From Pseudoscleropodium purum (taxonomy: Eukaryota; Streptophyta; Bryopsida; Hypnales; Brachytheciaceae), in assembly GCA_963969395.1 (NCBI GenBank), contig OZ017799.1, positions 3,474,501 to 3,538,500 on the forward strand: a stretch of DNA of 64,000 nucleotides. The letters are read 5' to 3'. The translations under genes and the position numbers were made by a program. This document shows, piece after piece, positions 10,401 to 22,341 of the stretch; position 1 is the first letter of the stretch; each line of letters starts with the position of its first letter. The notes under the pieces were generated by a model. The model had not been told where the DNA came from. It saw only the letters and a list, made by a program, of their open reading frames with translations, and did not search any database.

Positions 10401-13400
10401 GTGAAACTGTCTTGCAAATACAGAGATCAAAGTCAATAGCAATAGCATTCTCAGAGGAAACCTACTAAGGTAGAGGATACTCTTTCTGTCGCTTAAAGCA
10501 TTTAAACCAAGACGTAGGAGTGTGCTTTCATCTAAAGATCACTCAATAGAGTTTACTGCAGAGATCACTTTGAGTAGTACTAGAGCCAAACTCTTGAGAT
10601 CAAATTGCTTTCTCACTCAATTTTTTTGGATGATATTTTTGGACAGTAACAACCCCATTCCCATTCAAAGATCAATGGCCATAGACATTTAGCCAACTGA
10701 AGTCATTCTCACACCACTTGCTCATTGAAGGCCAACCAAGTGTATTGGAAGGGATGATTTGCTGTTGGTGACAGGGGTCAGTTAATAGCTGACGGGTGAA
10801 GCTCCCTAACGAGTTTAGTATCCTCAACCTAGTGCAAAGGGGTGAGGGATGAGATCTCATCTCACCTTTTTGAGATATTTGCAAAGCCAAAGAGCGGCAA
10901 AGCGGCTTTCAGGTTCACCGAGTGTTTTCCCCTGAATCGTCCACACGAATGGTAATCAAAAACAGGGCATCTTGACATCCACTCTAGCCATGTTGTAAAG
11001 GAGGAGATTCTAGAACATAGTTGCTACAAATTCCACAATTTGCATAAAAAGGGTCCGCACACTAGGTCGGCTAGTAGTACCTCAAATCCGTAATGTAGGT
11101 ATTACTTAGTGCCACATTGTCTGTTATGTTATTCTTGAATTGCAGCTTTAGAAATCTTTCTCCAGTCCTTAAATTGGCAAGAATTGTCTCCGACATCTGG
11201 TACAAAACCCCAGACTTGCAAACTTAGACAGAAAAAGACTAACACTTTCATTTCGTTCTGAGCGCTTCCAGGAGAAGGTCCTTAACCCTTAAAGCGACCA
11301 AGATTTCATGGCTAAAGAATAACCAATTCGATTGATCATACTGTGGACAAATAAAATTCAAATGGTGCCAAATTTTTTATCACCAGAATTAATGAAGAAT
11401 ATTGCATTTGTTAGTCAAAAAGTAGACGATCCAAAACGGAAGAAAGTCCCCATTGCTCAAACCTGCAAGGAAAAACATGAGGCCACTTTGGGCCTTCGGA
11501 GCTAAGCCGCACCTCACCTTCTTAGTCTCTTGCTCTTGCTCTAACTCCACTTCAAGTGTAGGATCTCCAATAGATGTCAAATACAAACTGACACAAGAAA
11601 AAAGCGTGTCATTAGCAAGCATGTCCCGATGACTCAATTTCAGAAAGCTGGAAAACAGTAACTGTGTCTAATCAACGCCAGTTAATGGAACACCAGATTT
11701 GCATATAGATAACAAATTCAAGAAACTCCCATAGTGAAATTAAACAATTCTTCTCTGGAGATAGCATGTTTAGTCTTTTCAGCATGAGATTAACATACCA
11801 GTGATATCTATCATCCTTTAGTGAGACGTACCATGTGGAAAGCCTAGAGGCCGGAAGCATGGCATGCGACGTGTTGCACGTGTACTCATAGTCTGTTAGC
11901 AAACGACAGAAGTCGATTAACCCCTAAGCGGCGAGAATTCATGGTTATAAAATTACCAATTCAATTGATCATATTGCGAAAAGTATATTTCAGACAGGTT
12001 CAAAATTAATATCACCAGAATCAGTGAAGAAAATTGCATGTGTTGGTCCAAAAAGAAACAAAATCGGACAAAAGAAAGTCCCCATGTGGCCTCCTCTAAA
12101 CTGCTAAATAAAAAACAGGGGCCCAAATTTGGGCTTCCTGGTCCTTCAGCAGCGTTCTGATTTAAGACAAAGGTTCAACCACTACCTCCGTCGAGATTGT
12201 TCACATAGTGCGTTGTCAACATGTGGTTGGCATCTAATTTGTGAGAGGTCGTCATGAGGATCGACTTTTCCTCTCCTAATCTCCCTTGCTCAAAACAAGT
12301 GGAAACTGCACATCGAAAAGCTCCGGGATCAATTAAAAAGCAACAAACAACTTCAGTAATCTCTTAAAGGAATCTGAAAGGGGAACTCACCGGAGTGCTT
12401 GACGTCAATCGACACATTCTCCTCTACTTTCCTACCCTGCTCCAGCTCATTAAATACAAAGTTACTGGGCCGCTGCACGCAATCAAGGGCTGGAATGTCA
12501 GTTTCCCAAGATATACAAAAGGTAGCAAACAAAATTCACAGCGAAAAGAAACCCCTTCTAAATCAACACAGCTAATGATTATGAGGATGTGCACTACACC
12601 ATCTGAACAGCAATGCCTAGGTCAATGTTTTATACACTTTAAAAACTCATAACTTATTCATATAGTATTCAAATAACTCATGCTAAAATACGATGGCATC
12701 ATCTTCCAATTGCTAACAGGACTGCAAAAATATTAAGTTACTTAACAATAAAAGCTTTGCTTAGTTGCTTAAACGCTGGCTTAACTTTAGGTGGTGTTCC
12801 CTAAGGCCCGCTGCACTAACAACACAAGAACCTCAAACAACAGCCGCAACCTACTGCACCGCAGCAACAAGTGCAGCACGAACTTCCAGATTGGTGCCAT
12901 GAACTGGTGTAGTTGAAGCAAAGGCCAAATCATATACCCCTCAACAAAATATGAGAGCAAGAAGGGAACGAATCACACATTGACAACGTAAAGCACGCCT
13001 GTCGGAGACGCCCAAGCACGGCGATGTCGTCGTCGTCGTTGCCGCCTCTCGTCCCAAAACGCTGACTCCACTCTGCCGGACGTCGAAGCTTCGACCAAAA
13101 CTGACGCCACAGCAGAAGAGTTGTCGTCGTCGTCCAGACTCACCGTCGTCCTCTCCCTCATACCTCCTCGCAATTGCGGGACCACCATCTGCGAAACGAA
13201 GGAGCATAAATCCTAAAGTTTACCAAAGGATTCATGATTGGAAAATGACCGATTGGATCGGGAATCAAGAACTCAGGTAAGGTAACAACAATCTTATTGA
13301 TCACTAGAATGAGTGAAGATCACCACATTGTATGTGTTGCTCCAAAGATAAACGAATTGGACAAATACTGCATGTGTTGCTCAAAAGATAAACAAAATTG

Positions 13401-13903
13401 GACCAAAGAAAGTCTGCATATGGCCTCCCCGGCCCTTCTTGGGTTGAGGGTCCCATTATGTCCCGAAACAGTCTTCCTCGGCATACCAAATTTTATTGAC
13501 AATATTTAATTCGCTGTAGCAGTACTGTACTCTACAGATGTAAAGAGAACATAAACTAATTGGAACAAACATTGCATGTGTTGCTCAAAACATTAATGAA
13601 TTGGACAAACACTGCATGTGTTGCTGAAAAGATAAACGAAACTGGACCAAAAGCAAGTCTTCACATGGCCTACTCGAAGAAACATGTGGCCCAATTTGAA
13701 CTTCCCCTGCGCTTCTAGGGTTTAGGGTGGCAGTATGTCCCGAAACAGAGTCTTTCATTGGCATTGGCAACTCTGACATTGTTCTACTCGCAGTAGTAGT
13801 AAAGTACTCTTGATAAAAAGAGAAGCTTCACAATTTCCTGAGAAAAAATCCTCACCTCGGCGTGCAGAGCTTCGCAATCCCGACAGCGCGTCGCAGCTCC
13901 CAT
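7490..13903 (-). CDS. Unrecognised 16-exon gene, about 396 residues, three micro-exons
   Basis: I assembled 16 minus-strand exons, all with GT-AG borders and agreeing phases: 13903-13856, 13188-13164, 12489-12391, 11892-11832, 11587-11518, 11196-11081, 10931-10866, 9896-9762, 9271-9173, 8973-8844, 8756-8711, 8587-8524, 8299-8276, 8124-8100, 7734-7655, 7592-7490 (stop TGA). They total 1191 nt. The product starts MGAATRCRDCEALHAE and ends CADVLSI. Visible features are an acidic stretch ELEQEQETKK (about 92-101), a Cys group CNCSLSLSFTCC (about 271-282) and an amphipathic C-terminal segment ELHESALEQYREDVLNW. There is no signal peptide or membrane span. I cannot assign a family. Exons 11 and 13 are least certain. 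The last acceptor is a NAGNAG (CAGCAG), which would vary the product by one residue. The gene is head-to-head with LPA1. Confidence 0.8.
8025..8124. repeat. Second copy of the exact 100-bp duplicate
   Basis: This segment is identical to 1-100. It spans micro-exon 14 (8124-8100) and 75 bp of the following intron of the 16-exon gene, so this copy is the functional one in the reconstructed gene. Confidence 0.95.
9371..9660. repeat. Degenerate tandem repeat, about three units
   Basis: This lies inside intron 8 of the 16-exon gene. Three successive units share GAAGAA(C/T)T-TGG-TTTG, AT---GACA, TC--(A/G)CAAG-GTATGA and TAGTTCTC-ATAT--ACT. Spacing is roughly 85-110 bp and divergence is high. Confidence 0.6.
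11283..11510 (+). repeat. Intronic interspersed repeat D, copy 1
   Basis: This lies in intron 5 of the 16-exon gene. The shared core reads ACCAATTC-ATTGATCATA, then ATCACCAGAAT-A-TGAAGAA, TTGCAT-TGTT and GAAAGTCCCCAT. It opens with TTAACCCTTAAAGCG. Confidence 0.75.
11917..12160 (+). repeat. Intronic interspersed repeat D, copy 2
   Basis: This lies in intron 3 of the 16-exon gene, same orientation as copy 1. It opens TTAACCCCTAAGCGGCGAG and carries the full core through GAAAGTCCCCATGTGGCC and a conserved GGGCCCAAATTTGGGC-like tail. Confidence 0.75.
13237..13480 (+). repeat. Intronic interspersed repeat D, copy 3
   Basis: This is a diverged copy in intron 1 of the 16-exon gene: GACCGATTGGAT, ATCACTAGAATGAGTGAAGA, TGTATGTGTTGCTC and ACCAAAGAAAGTC. 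An internal segment around TGTGTTGCTC is duplicated within it. Confidence 0.65.
13570..13760 (+). repeat. Intronic interspersed repeat D, copy 4 (partial)
   Basis: This lies in intron 1 of the 16-exon gene, lacking the left part of the repeat. It repeats GCATGTGTTGCT twice and continues ACTGGACC-AAAGCAAGTC to a GTCCCGAAACAG tail also seen in copy 3. Confidence 0.6.
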
Positions 13904-14364
13904 GCGGAACGTCCCAAACCCTAGAAACCACCAGGCAACGATGTTAAGGCCTTATGTTTAAAATATGTTCATCAGATGGGTGGCGTGAGTGAAGATTTCA
14001 GTTGGCCAGCTTAAACTTCTTCACTACTGTAGACTTCCGAGACGACTGTTCCGAGACTTCATCCATAAAAAGAATCTCATCCTCTCGTGAATCGAGAAGG
14101 GTTCCGATTCTCGAGCACGGGCTCCATCTGACGGTCTCCAGGAGTCGCAATCCTCTTTGGACGGACTCGATTCTCGAGGTTCATCACATGTGTAGCCATC
14201 GTCACTGTGGAAAATTTTGGCATGAGAGTGGAATTCAGTAATGCTTTGGTCGCAGTAGTGGCTGTGGCGCAGTGCGTGCGAGCTTCTTGGGTACATTGTA
14301 GTGGAGAATCAGATTGACAAGGAAGCAGCGAATTTGGTGTTAGGGTTGGATTTTGCCTCTCACA
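13904..14364. promoter_or_regulatory. Divergent intergenic region between the 16-exon gene and LPA1
   Basis: Only 461 bp separates the two divergent start codons. A telo-box-like AAACCCTAG (13914-13922) lies within about 20 bp of the minus-strand ATG, and TTAGGGTT occurs near 14340 just upstream of the LPA1 ATG. No clear TATA box is seen. Shared control is inferred. Confidence 0.45.
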
Positions 14365-17300
14365 ATGCAAGCCTTGCTCTCCGTGAGCAGGGCTCCGGCA
14401 TTGGGCTCATTTGCAACAGGAAGGGCACCGTGTTTGCAAACTCCGAGAACCGAATGTCATGGAGCCACGCGGCGACGACGGGCGCGCTTCGTTGTGGAGC
14501 CGCGGCGGAGTGTGCAACCTCGTCGTGGATTGTTGGTGATGGCGTCTTCGTCGTCGTCGTCGGATTCCAATGTCGCAGCGTCACCCACCAGCCCTGCGGA
14601 TGCCGTCAATTTGGGACTCGACCTCTTCTCCAAAGGCAGGGTACAACAGCATGGAAATTTCTCCAGCATGCTCCCTTCTTTCTTTCATTCCTTCCTGCGC
14701 CATCTGTGTCTCGTAGCTGTCATTACCAATGCGTTGGTCCCGAAATTGTGTGCACGCTTGCTTTGCTGAGTGTGGAGTTGCATTTTTTTCTGCTTGGTAG
14801 GTGAAAGAGGCTTTGGTGCAGTTTGATAGTGCTCTTGGGATGAATCCCACTGAAGAGGAGGCTCAAGCTGCTCTTTATAACAAGGCTTGTTGCCATGCCC
14901 GCAGGTTTCATACTCTGCTTTCTCTCTTTTCTGTGTGTTTTGTTTGTTCTGGAGCCGCGCTGTTGTAAGGGAATGGGAATTGTTGCGATTGTTGATCCAA
15001 TTGAGCTCCATATGTAAATAGGGTCAACTCCGTTGGGCTTCATGCTGTTCTTTGCATTTTTCTGATTAGGTCGAGTAGGGGCTTTCTTTCGCTTAGGGTT
15101 TGATTAACACGTGCAATGTTCTTCATTGTGGTGGTAAGAGATTTTTGGTCTTACTTGAATTCTATGGTGTTCACACGATGATCAATTGTTTTGGTTATTT
15201 GAGTACTTGGTCGTTTAGGGGGTAAGGCGGGATGGAATGCAGTGATGAAGGGGAGAAAGCCTCGCAAGCGCTCAGGCGAGCTCTCAAAGACTACGACCTG
15301 AAATTCAGTGTCATTTTGAGCGATCCGGATATGGCTCCGTTTAGGGCAATGCCAGAATTTAAGCAGTTGCAGGACGAGGTGATGACTCACTCACCTTGAG
15401 CATGAGACTTGGACTGCGACATCTTTTTTATTAAAGATTTCATTTTGAGCCTCGCAATCTAGTTCCAGAAAACTCCAACCCTTGCGTAGAGTTTTCAAAT
15501 AGCCTCGTATTGTTCTTATTGCCTTTTACTGCCTTTGATTGTGGATCAATAAGAAAGGTCGCACTAGTTGTCGCCCCGTAATGTTTACAGCGATGTCATC
15601 TTCTATCATTATGAATAGATAATTTGTAGATTCAGTTCTTGAGGTCCATTCTGTTCCATGTAGTTGACCATGTGTCAAAAAGTCATACACTTATCAAGAT
15701 TCTGAGTCTGTGCTAGCTATCTAGCAAGATACTTTTTGTTATGTAGTAGTACATTTGTGATCATGCAAATCCAACGTTTTCAGGGTTGTGCTATAGTAGG
15801 GTGTTTGAGTTCAACACTCAGAGTGCTCCAAGGCAATTTGGGAATCTTGATTTGAAATCCCTATTAGGGGTTAGTACTCTGAGACAAGGATCTGGGTCTC
15901 AGAGTTGCACGGGGCTGGATTTGGAAAGAAAGGATAGAATCGCACAGCTGAAATATCTAACTTTGATAAACCTAATGAGAAGAATAGAGAGAACTAAGAG
16001 TCTTGTGGGTGAAATGACTTTTAATGGATTTCTTCTATTGTGTATCTGAGAGGTAATCTTGTTTTTTTCTGTGTTCCGTGCAGGCCAGGAAAGGTGGAGA
16101 AGAAGTGGGTGACAGTTTGCGGCGAGATCTGAAGTTGATTAGTGAAGTGCAGGCTCCATTCAGGGGAGTTCGCAAATTTTTCTACGTTGCATTGTTTTCA
16201 GCAGCCGGGATTTCCACAGTGATTACGATCCCCCGATTCATCCTCGCTATCCAAGGAGGAGAAGGAGCACCTGGCCTCTTTGAAACTTTACAGAATCTGG
16301 CCATCAATATCTTTGGTACATACTCTTGACACACAATTGCATTCCACATTCGAATGCGGCAACAAGCTTGTGATAACAAGAAATTCGATGGCAAATTTCA
16401 TTAAAATGGCGGCATTCTAGAACTATGGCGGTTTTACATCTATACTTGTCCTAGATGTTCAAACCATCCGTTCCAAAAGTGGCGCATTTCATATGCCATT
16501 TTAATGAAATTTGCCATTTCGGCAAAAATCATTTTTTAATTGTGTTACCTCGTTTTGTTTAATGTTGACTTTACACTGTTCCGACGAACATGAAGAGATG
16601 GTGCTTACATGGCTCCTGTGTAGCATGCTAAAAAAATTTATTTAAGCTAAAAGGTTTCAAGCTACTTCTTTGAGGTTGATTGGACACTTTTCATCTCAAG
16701 TGCGTCACAAGGTGTCATAAACACAATGGATTAGTTTTTACGATTCTTACTACTCCCCTAGAAATGCCACTTAGCGTCTGCAATTTCACTACGTAGCCTC
16801 TGCAATGTTGAAAAACTTGCGAACTCCCCTGAAAAACGCAATATATACTCTCTACATGACATATCATTTTAAACTGATGTTGGTTCACATTCTAAGCTTG
16901 TTGCTTCGACCTTAAGCAGACCCTTAGAACATACAAGTCTGTAAGAAATCATTGGAATAGGTGTTGCGTATAACTTGGTGTTATGGCTTGATTTCCTTCA
17001 AGATAGCTCTGGAATATGAAAGGATGGTGTCATGATAGAGAGGGTTACGTAATGTGGACTTCTCAAATCTCCTTGACACTATGCAGGTGGTGGAGCGTTT
17101 GTAGCTTTGTATCTATGGGAGAACAAAAGAGAAGAAGAGCAAATATCTGGAATCACGAGGAATGAAACACTTTCAAGACTGCCTGTTCGCTTGGCAACCA
17201 ACCGGATAGTGGAGCTCACGCAGTTGCGGGAGAACTCTCGACCGGTGTGTCTCATTTCAAGCTGAATAGCGTATCCTCTTTTTCAACCTGGTTTTCGTGG

Positions 17301-19469
17301 TTGAAAATAACCAATTGGATTGATTATATCGTAAAATTAATAGAATTCCGATGGGCCAAATTTTATATCACCAGAATTAATGAAGAACATTCCATGTATT
17401 GGTTGAAAAAATGAATGAAATTGGAAAGAGGGAAGTCCCCATGTAATCTACTCAAAACTGCTTAAATAAGATGAAGCCCAATCTGACCTACTAAAAGACC
17501 AAGTTTTCATAGTTTTAAAATAACCAATTCAATTGATTGTATTGTGAAAGTATTATTGAGATGGAGTCAAAATTTTACATCACTCGAATCAGTGAAGAAC
17601 ACTGCATATGTGGGTCGAAATAGAAATAAAATTGGAAACAAGAAAGTCCCATACAACCTAGTCAAAAGTGCTGAGAAAAGCATGAGGTTCACTTGGTGTT
17701 TTAAAAGTAAATTTTTGTGCCTTTCTTCTTGGTGCACCTGTATCATAAATTCTGAGAACAAGGAATTGGGTGCTTGGCAAAGTCTTCACGTGGTGCATTT
17801 TTCTTACTGTTCTTTAACCATATAATGGATTTCTTTACCAGGTTATCCTAGCAGGAACGGCAGAGAATGTGGAGAAGTCTATGCGTGCAGCTGAGAAATA
17901 TCGGGAAGACTTGCTCAAGCGAGGTGTTTTGTTGATTCCCTTAATATGGAATGTCAACAATGCAACCAAACCGAAGAAGAAGCTTGGCTTTGGGAGCAAG
18001 GCTCCTCTGGTATGTGCTTCTGACCGTGGAATGGATATAAACAAGCGCCTAATTACCAGTGTCTTTATAGGAACCGTATGTCTTCTCTATGTAATTCTTA
18101 GTTCAATTCGCGATATAATCCTCCTTAATTGAAAAACTATACGTCCTATCCAACAATCTTAGAATTCCATTATCCAACAATCACATGTCCCAATTCTACA
18201 AGACAGAAGAAATTCATTTGTTGGAATGATAGGCCCCAACATACTACTATTTCTTTTAATACCTGTCCCATTTTCATTAAGCAGCAAAACCTTCTACATT
18301 TCCAAACCAATGCAGAGACAATAAATTCGTGCATTGAGTACCGACTAACCATGAGTTTTAAGTCATTAGATTCTCAACGCTACAAATTAGAGGATGTGGT
18401 GTTGAGAGGATCGTTTACTTAAATCGCTATGGATTTGTCAATCACGAGACAGAATGATGCGAAACCTGATTTTGACTGCAGCTATGGTTTTGACTACACT
18501 ACATTTTCGAGAATTTTGGGCAATGCCAGTGTCAACTTTGCAATAGCTGCAATTTGTATTGCGAGTGTAGTTCACCCAAAGGCACATGTTCCTGGGATAA
18601 CAGTGGCTATGCTGGGAAATTTACAGGATGAATTTGAGCAGCGAGTTCAAGCTGCAGCTGCAAAAGGTGTAATTCAAGGAGAGAAACGTTTCAAAGCTGA
18701 ACCAGTGTCGACATCGGAGTGGGAGAGGTAAGGGTCTGAGACCTGGGATGCTATCGTTTTTGCTACACATGAGCTATCGCCATCTAGATCTTTAGGGAGA
18801 CTTATTAGGGAGGCTTATTAGGGAGGCTCTCTAATATTCTTCAGATACAGGCATTCTTGCATATAATAGCATAGGGGAGTAATGTTAAGTCTCTACTCAT
18901 AGCAATCTTTTTGTGTAATGTATTATGTCATTGCAGTTGGGTGAGAGAGCAACAAGAGTCAGAAGGGGTAACACCGGGAGGAGACGTTTACATTGTTCTG
19001 CGACTTGACGGAAGAATCCGAAAGTCTGGAGTAGTGAGTTGGCAAGCCTAACTACTGTTTGTTTGCTTCCCCGTGCTTTAGCCTAACTTTCATTTTTATT
19101 CTAATTTACTATCCAATCCTTTGATATGATCCAACCCCGAAACAGCGTTAGAAACAAATTTCTCTGATCATTACTGTTGCTTTAATTTCCGAAACGGATC
19201 CTAAATTTACTCTCCTAAATAGCGCGGAAGAAATCGGTTGATACTGGTACATGCCGTAATTTATTCTGGTAGTCATAGTTTTGGCTCATGATATCTGGTT
19301 GTCTGCTTAATCTCCTTCTACATGATATTTTGATTAAATCAAGATAATCACTTCTCATGGTCTCCAATTGATGTGGATTGTTCTTCTAATGCAGGGGATG
19401 CCGGAGTGGGTTGACATTGTAAATGAATTGGCGCCCTTGGACACTATCATTAGCAAACTCGAGAAGTAA
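14365..19469 (+). CDS. LPA1: LOW PSII ACCUMULATION 1, chloroplast photosystem II assembly protein, 9 exons
   Basis: Exons are 14365-14640, 14801-14904, 15243-15378, 16084-16315, 17087-17244, 17842-18009, 18582-18727, 18937-19030 and 19395-19469, all GT-AG and in phase, giving about 462 residues (Arabidopsis about 453). The family is an integral thylakoid protein that binds D1 and helps assemble photosystem II. Residues 1 to about 58 are Ser/Arg-rich and suit a transit peptide. A TPR-like segment follows (NLGLDLFSKGRVKEALVQF). Then come the conserved KLISEVQAPFRGVRKFFY and two membrane spans near residues 204-228 and 241-261 (ending ALYLWENKREEEQ), a soluble stromal part with RPVILAGTAENVEK, and the conserved end (EWERSWVREQQESEGV, VYIVLRLDGRIRKSG). 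The exon 7 acceptor is uncertain: in-phase 18627 would shorten the product by 15 residues. Confidence 0.94.
16389..16518. repeat. Small inverted-repeat element in LPA1 intron 4
   Basis: The arms read ATGGCAAATTTCATTAAAA (left, from 16389) and the reverse complement at 16495-16518, with weaker pairing inside (GGCG, CTAGA/TCTAG-like). This looks like a short MITE remnant of about 130 bp. Confidence 0.6.
17290..17505 (+). repeat. Intronic interspersed repeat D, copy 5
   Basis: This lies in LPA1 intron 5. It carries AACCAATTGGATTGAT, TATCACCAGAATTAATGAAG and GGAAGTCCCCATGTAA. It is directly followed by copy 6, making a head-to-tail pair. Confidence 0.75.
17506..17740 (+). repeat. Intronic interspersed repeat D, copy 6
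   Basis: This lies in LPA1 intron 5, tandem to copy 5: AACCAATTCAATTGATTGTA, ATCACTCGAATCAGTGAAGA and AAGAAAGTCCCATACAACC. Confidence 0.75.
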
Positions 19470-19838
19470 AGTGTTTCAGGTTCCTTTTCTCTTGTCGAGG
19501 CTATTGTAATTCTCAGCAGTGAAGCAACCTAATGTGTGATACATAAATGCTCATGTGTTATTCATGCTACTTCTGCTGCTTGTATTAATTCTTGCGTCCC
19601 TCTCCGATTGGGTCACTTGCAGTTCATTTGTATGTCCTACTCACTTCCGTGGAGACTGATTTAGAGCTTTATAAATGCAGAAAATGATCCATCACTGTAG
19701 TAGAGAGTCCCTACCACTTCTGAGCAGCTCCCAATTTCTATGTTACGTCTACCTACTCGCATTGAATGCAAAGTGGAGAAGACCGGACTCGGAAATTCTA
19801 TGACTTTAGTTAGTAGTGCCCCACCAGGAATGATTTTG

Positions 19839-19933
<95 letters not shown>

Positions 19934-21834
19934 GTTTCTTTGGTGTAAGCCAGGTACAGAGTTACATTAAAAATCTGTTTGTTCAAGTTCCCACTGCAGG
20001 TGCTGAATGTAAGAAAGCTCGGACGTCGAGCCACTGCTTGTAACTTTGTTGAACTTTCAAGCTTGCGTGGTGTGGATACAATCATTGCTTTTTACAACCT
20101 TTTAAGTCATGGCAGCATCTAAGTTAGTGGTCAAATGCAACCACAAATGTTGATGGTAACTTGTTTTTTTCTTAGATGGAATGATACGACCAACCCTGTC
20201 TATATCAAACTGGAAGTGGAGCTTAGAGTACCACTGAACCCATGCTGATCTTGACCGAGGAACTTGCTTGTGAACGCTGTTGTTTTTAACATTATTATTC
20301 AAGTGGATGGCATGGACTCAAGCCGACGATGGCTCACCAAACGTGAACAACAACAACAACTGACATGCCCGCAAGCGTGGTCGTGCAGAGATGGCGACCG
20401 ACTTCCAGACACCATTGAAGCTAATGAATTGGTGGCCGACTCAGTTTGACCACGCTCCTTCACAAATTAACTATTTGTTAAAGAAACAAGTGTTTTTTAT
20501 CTGTGTTTGAGCGCGACAAGGACTTGGGTTCCCTCATGGAAAATGCCCTACGTGAAGGTTAGATTCAACATAATTTAAGGCATTTTTTTTTTAAATGCCA
20601 CATGTCATCTTGTGAATGGCGTGAGGTGACATGGACCCTTGAGAATTTAACATGGAAATTCAATTTTGGCACTTAAGTACCAAATCAGTCCTTCATCATA
20701 GCATTGGATTTGACTAGGCAAGGCATGTACCTTGTGAGCTTTCAATGTGCTCATCATGCCGCAATTGCTATATGAAGTCAATTTTTGGCAAAGAATTTTT
20801 GAAACTTTTTTTTAAGATAGGAAAACTAAAATTGACTAGCTTTGGGGGAATATAATGTTTACTTCATACCATAGTAACTTGATGGTCTATGATGTCATAA
20901 AAAAATTTTAAAAAAGTATATCATATGATGATAGGTCAATTTTTGGTGAAATGAATTGGCATGAACCTTCAAGAGTCTTATGAGGAGACTCTTGAGACTT
21001 AGGGGTTAAACCCTCCATGCCTCACCAAATTCACCCTTGAACATCCTTGGGGCTCTTGCCCTAGTAGCAGTTGAATTTTGTTGAAAGACTAAAGAGGATT
21101 ATAGATTTCTTGAGCATGCATTTTTTTGGATGTTGTATGAATAAACTATAAAATTTCAAATTGTTGATGAATAGGTGTACTCAAAATCAATCCTAAACTC
21201 TAATAAATAGAAGGTATACATTTGGGGCAAGAATTTGTAGGGGTATAGTTTTAGAAACAAGTCGATATCATATGCTATACTATGCATCGCCAAGTTTATA
21301 CAATCCGATGAACAAGAAAAAATCCTATAACTATTGAAGGATGAGTTTGTTCACTTCCTAAAATACCAACTCTTAATCAAAACTAGGCAAATTGTCTACC
21401 AATATTTTAAATTTAAATTTATTTTCCATAACAATATACAATATAACCTAAACTTTGCAATGAAAAATCAATTAATGATCACAAGGATTATAATTAATAA
21501 TGATCAACTAGGATCAAGTTTTTCCCTTGGTACCAGCCATAGCTTTGTGCCACAAGACCTCGTTCCTATTAGAGTGTATGGGCTAACCAACCTCAAAGCA
21601 AATGTAAGAAAAAGAACGGAAGGGGTCATATTGAAAAACCCAATACACCTCAAAACATATGAGTGTAGAATCAAGGTATTATTCTCCAACAATGACATTG
21701 TTTTCTATTTGTTTCCCTTCAAGTATAACAATTAAAGTTGAACATAAGGTTTACCACCCAAATTCCAACATTGCACTCATGTACTTGTGGTATACATTTT
21801 CATTCTAGAATGTATCCATGTGATTGGGATGGTA
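19470..21834. other. LPA1 3' flank and unassigned AT-rich sequence
   Basis: No gene is supported. The stretch holds the LPA1 3' UTR, a long (GA)n tract, and at about 20,640-21,010 a rearranged fragment resembling family B (AAGATAGGAAAACTAAA, then GGGGGAATATAATG) ending CTTAGGGGTTAA at 21,009. The remainder shows only short open frames. Confidence 0.5.
19842..19929. repeat. (GA)44 microsatellite
   Basis: This is an uninterrupted GA dinucleotide run of 88 bp, about 370 bp beyond the LPA1 stop. Open frames across it (Arg-Glu or Leu-Ser repeats) are artefacts. Confidence 0.98.
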
Positions 21835-22341
21835 AGAGCATCCATATTAGTCCTAAACAGTAAATGGCACTCCAACAATATTTCTAACTTTTGAATGGTA
21901 TATAAGTTGAATTTGAAATTTGTATCAATGGAAGCACATCCAAAAGCACTTTTAGTAGTGAAAAAAAAAATTCACATTTAGGCATTGAACAACCACATCA
22001 AAAAATAAGGTAAAAGTCACAAATTATATAGGTCTTCACAAATCACAGTTACCAAAGCAAAATTTGGCCACTGACACTCAAAATGTCACCACACAATATC
22101 AATGGCCAAATTTTGCTTTGATAACTATAATTTGCCAAGACTTGTATAATTTGTGACTTTTACCTTATTTTTTGACATGGTTGTTCAATGCCTAAATGTG
22201 AATGTTTTTTTCCAATACTCAAAGTTCTTTTGGATGCTCTTCCAATAGACAAATTTCAAGTTCAAATTATACACCATTCCAAAGTTAGATATACCGTTGG
22301 AGTGCCCATATACCGTTTAGGCCACTTAAAAAGGATGCTCC
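21835..22341. mobile_element. Near full-length hairpin element (MITE), 507 bp
   Basis: The two halves are reverse complements over about 240 bp each, around a short loop near 22,070-22,105. The ends read GAGCATCC and GGATGCTC. Other paired motifs are GCACTCCAAC/GTTGGAGTGC, CACATTTAGGCATTGAACAA and its complement, and ATAAGGTAAAAGTCACAAAT and its complement. It codes for nothing and could fold as one long hairpin RNA. Family unknown. Confidence 0.85.

Noticed and set aside
14301..14804. Plus-strand open frame of 167 codons overlapping LPA1 exon 1
   Set aside because: It is an alternative frame of LPA1 exon 1 and intron 1; the true frame starts at 14,365.
15786..16049. Open frame of 87 codons in LPA1 intron 3
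   Set aside because: It lies between exons that join in phase without it, and no homology is recognised.
19740..20085. Open frames of Arg-Glu or Leu-Ser repeats
   Set aside because: They are translations of the (GA)44 microsatellite.
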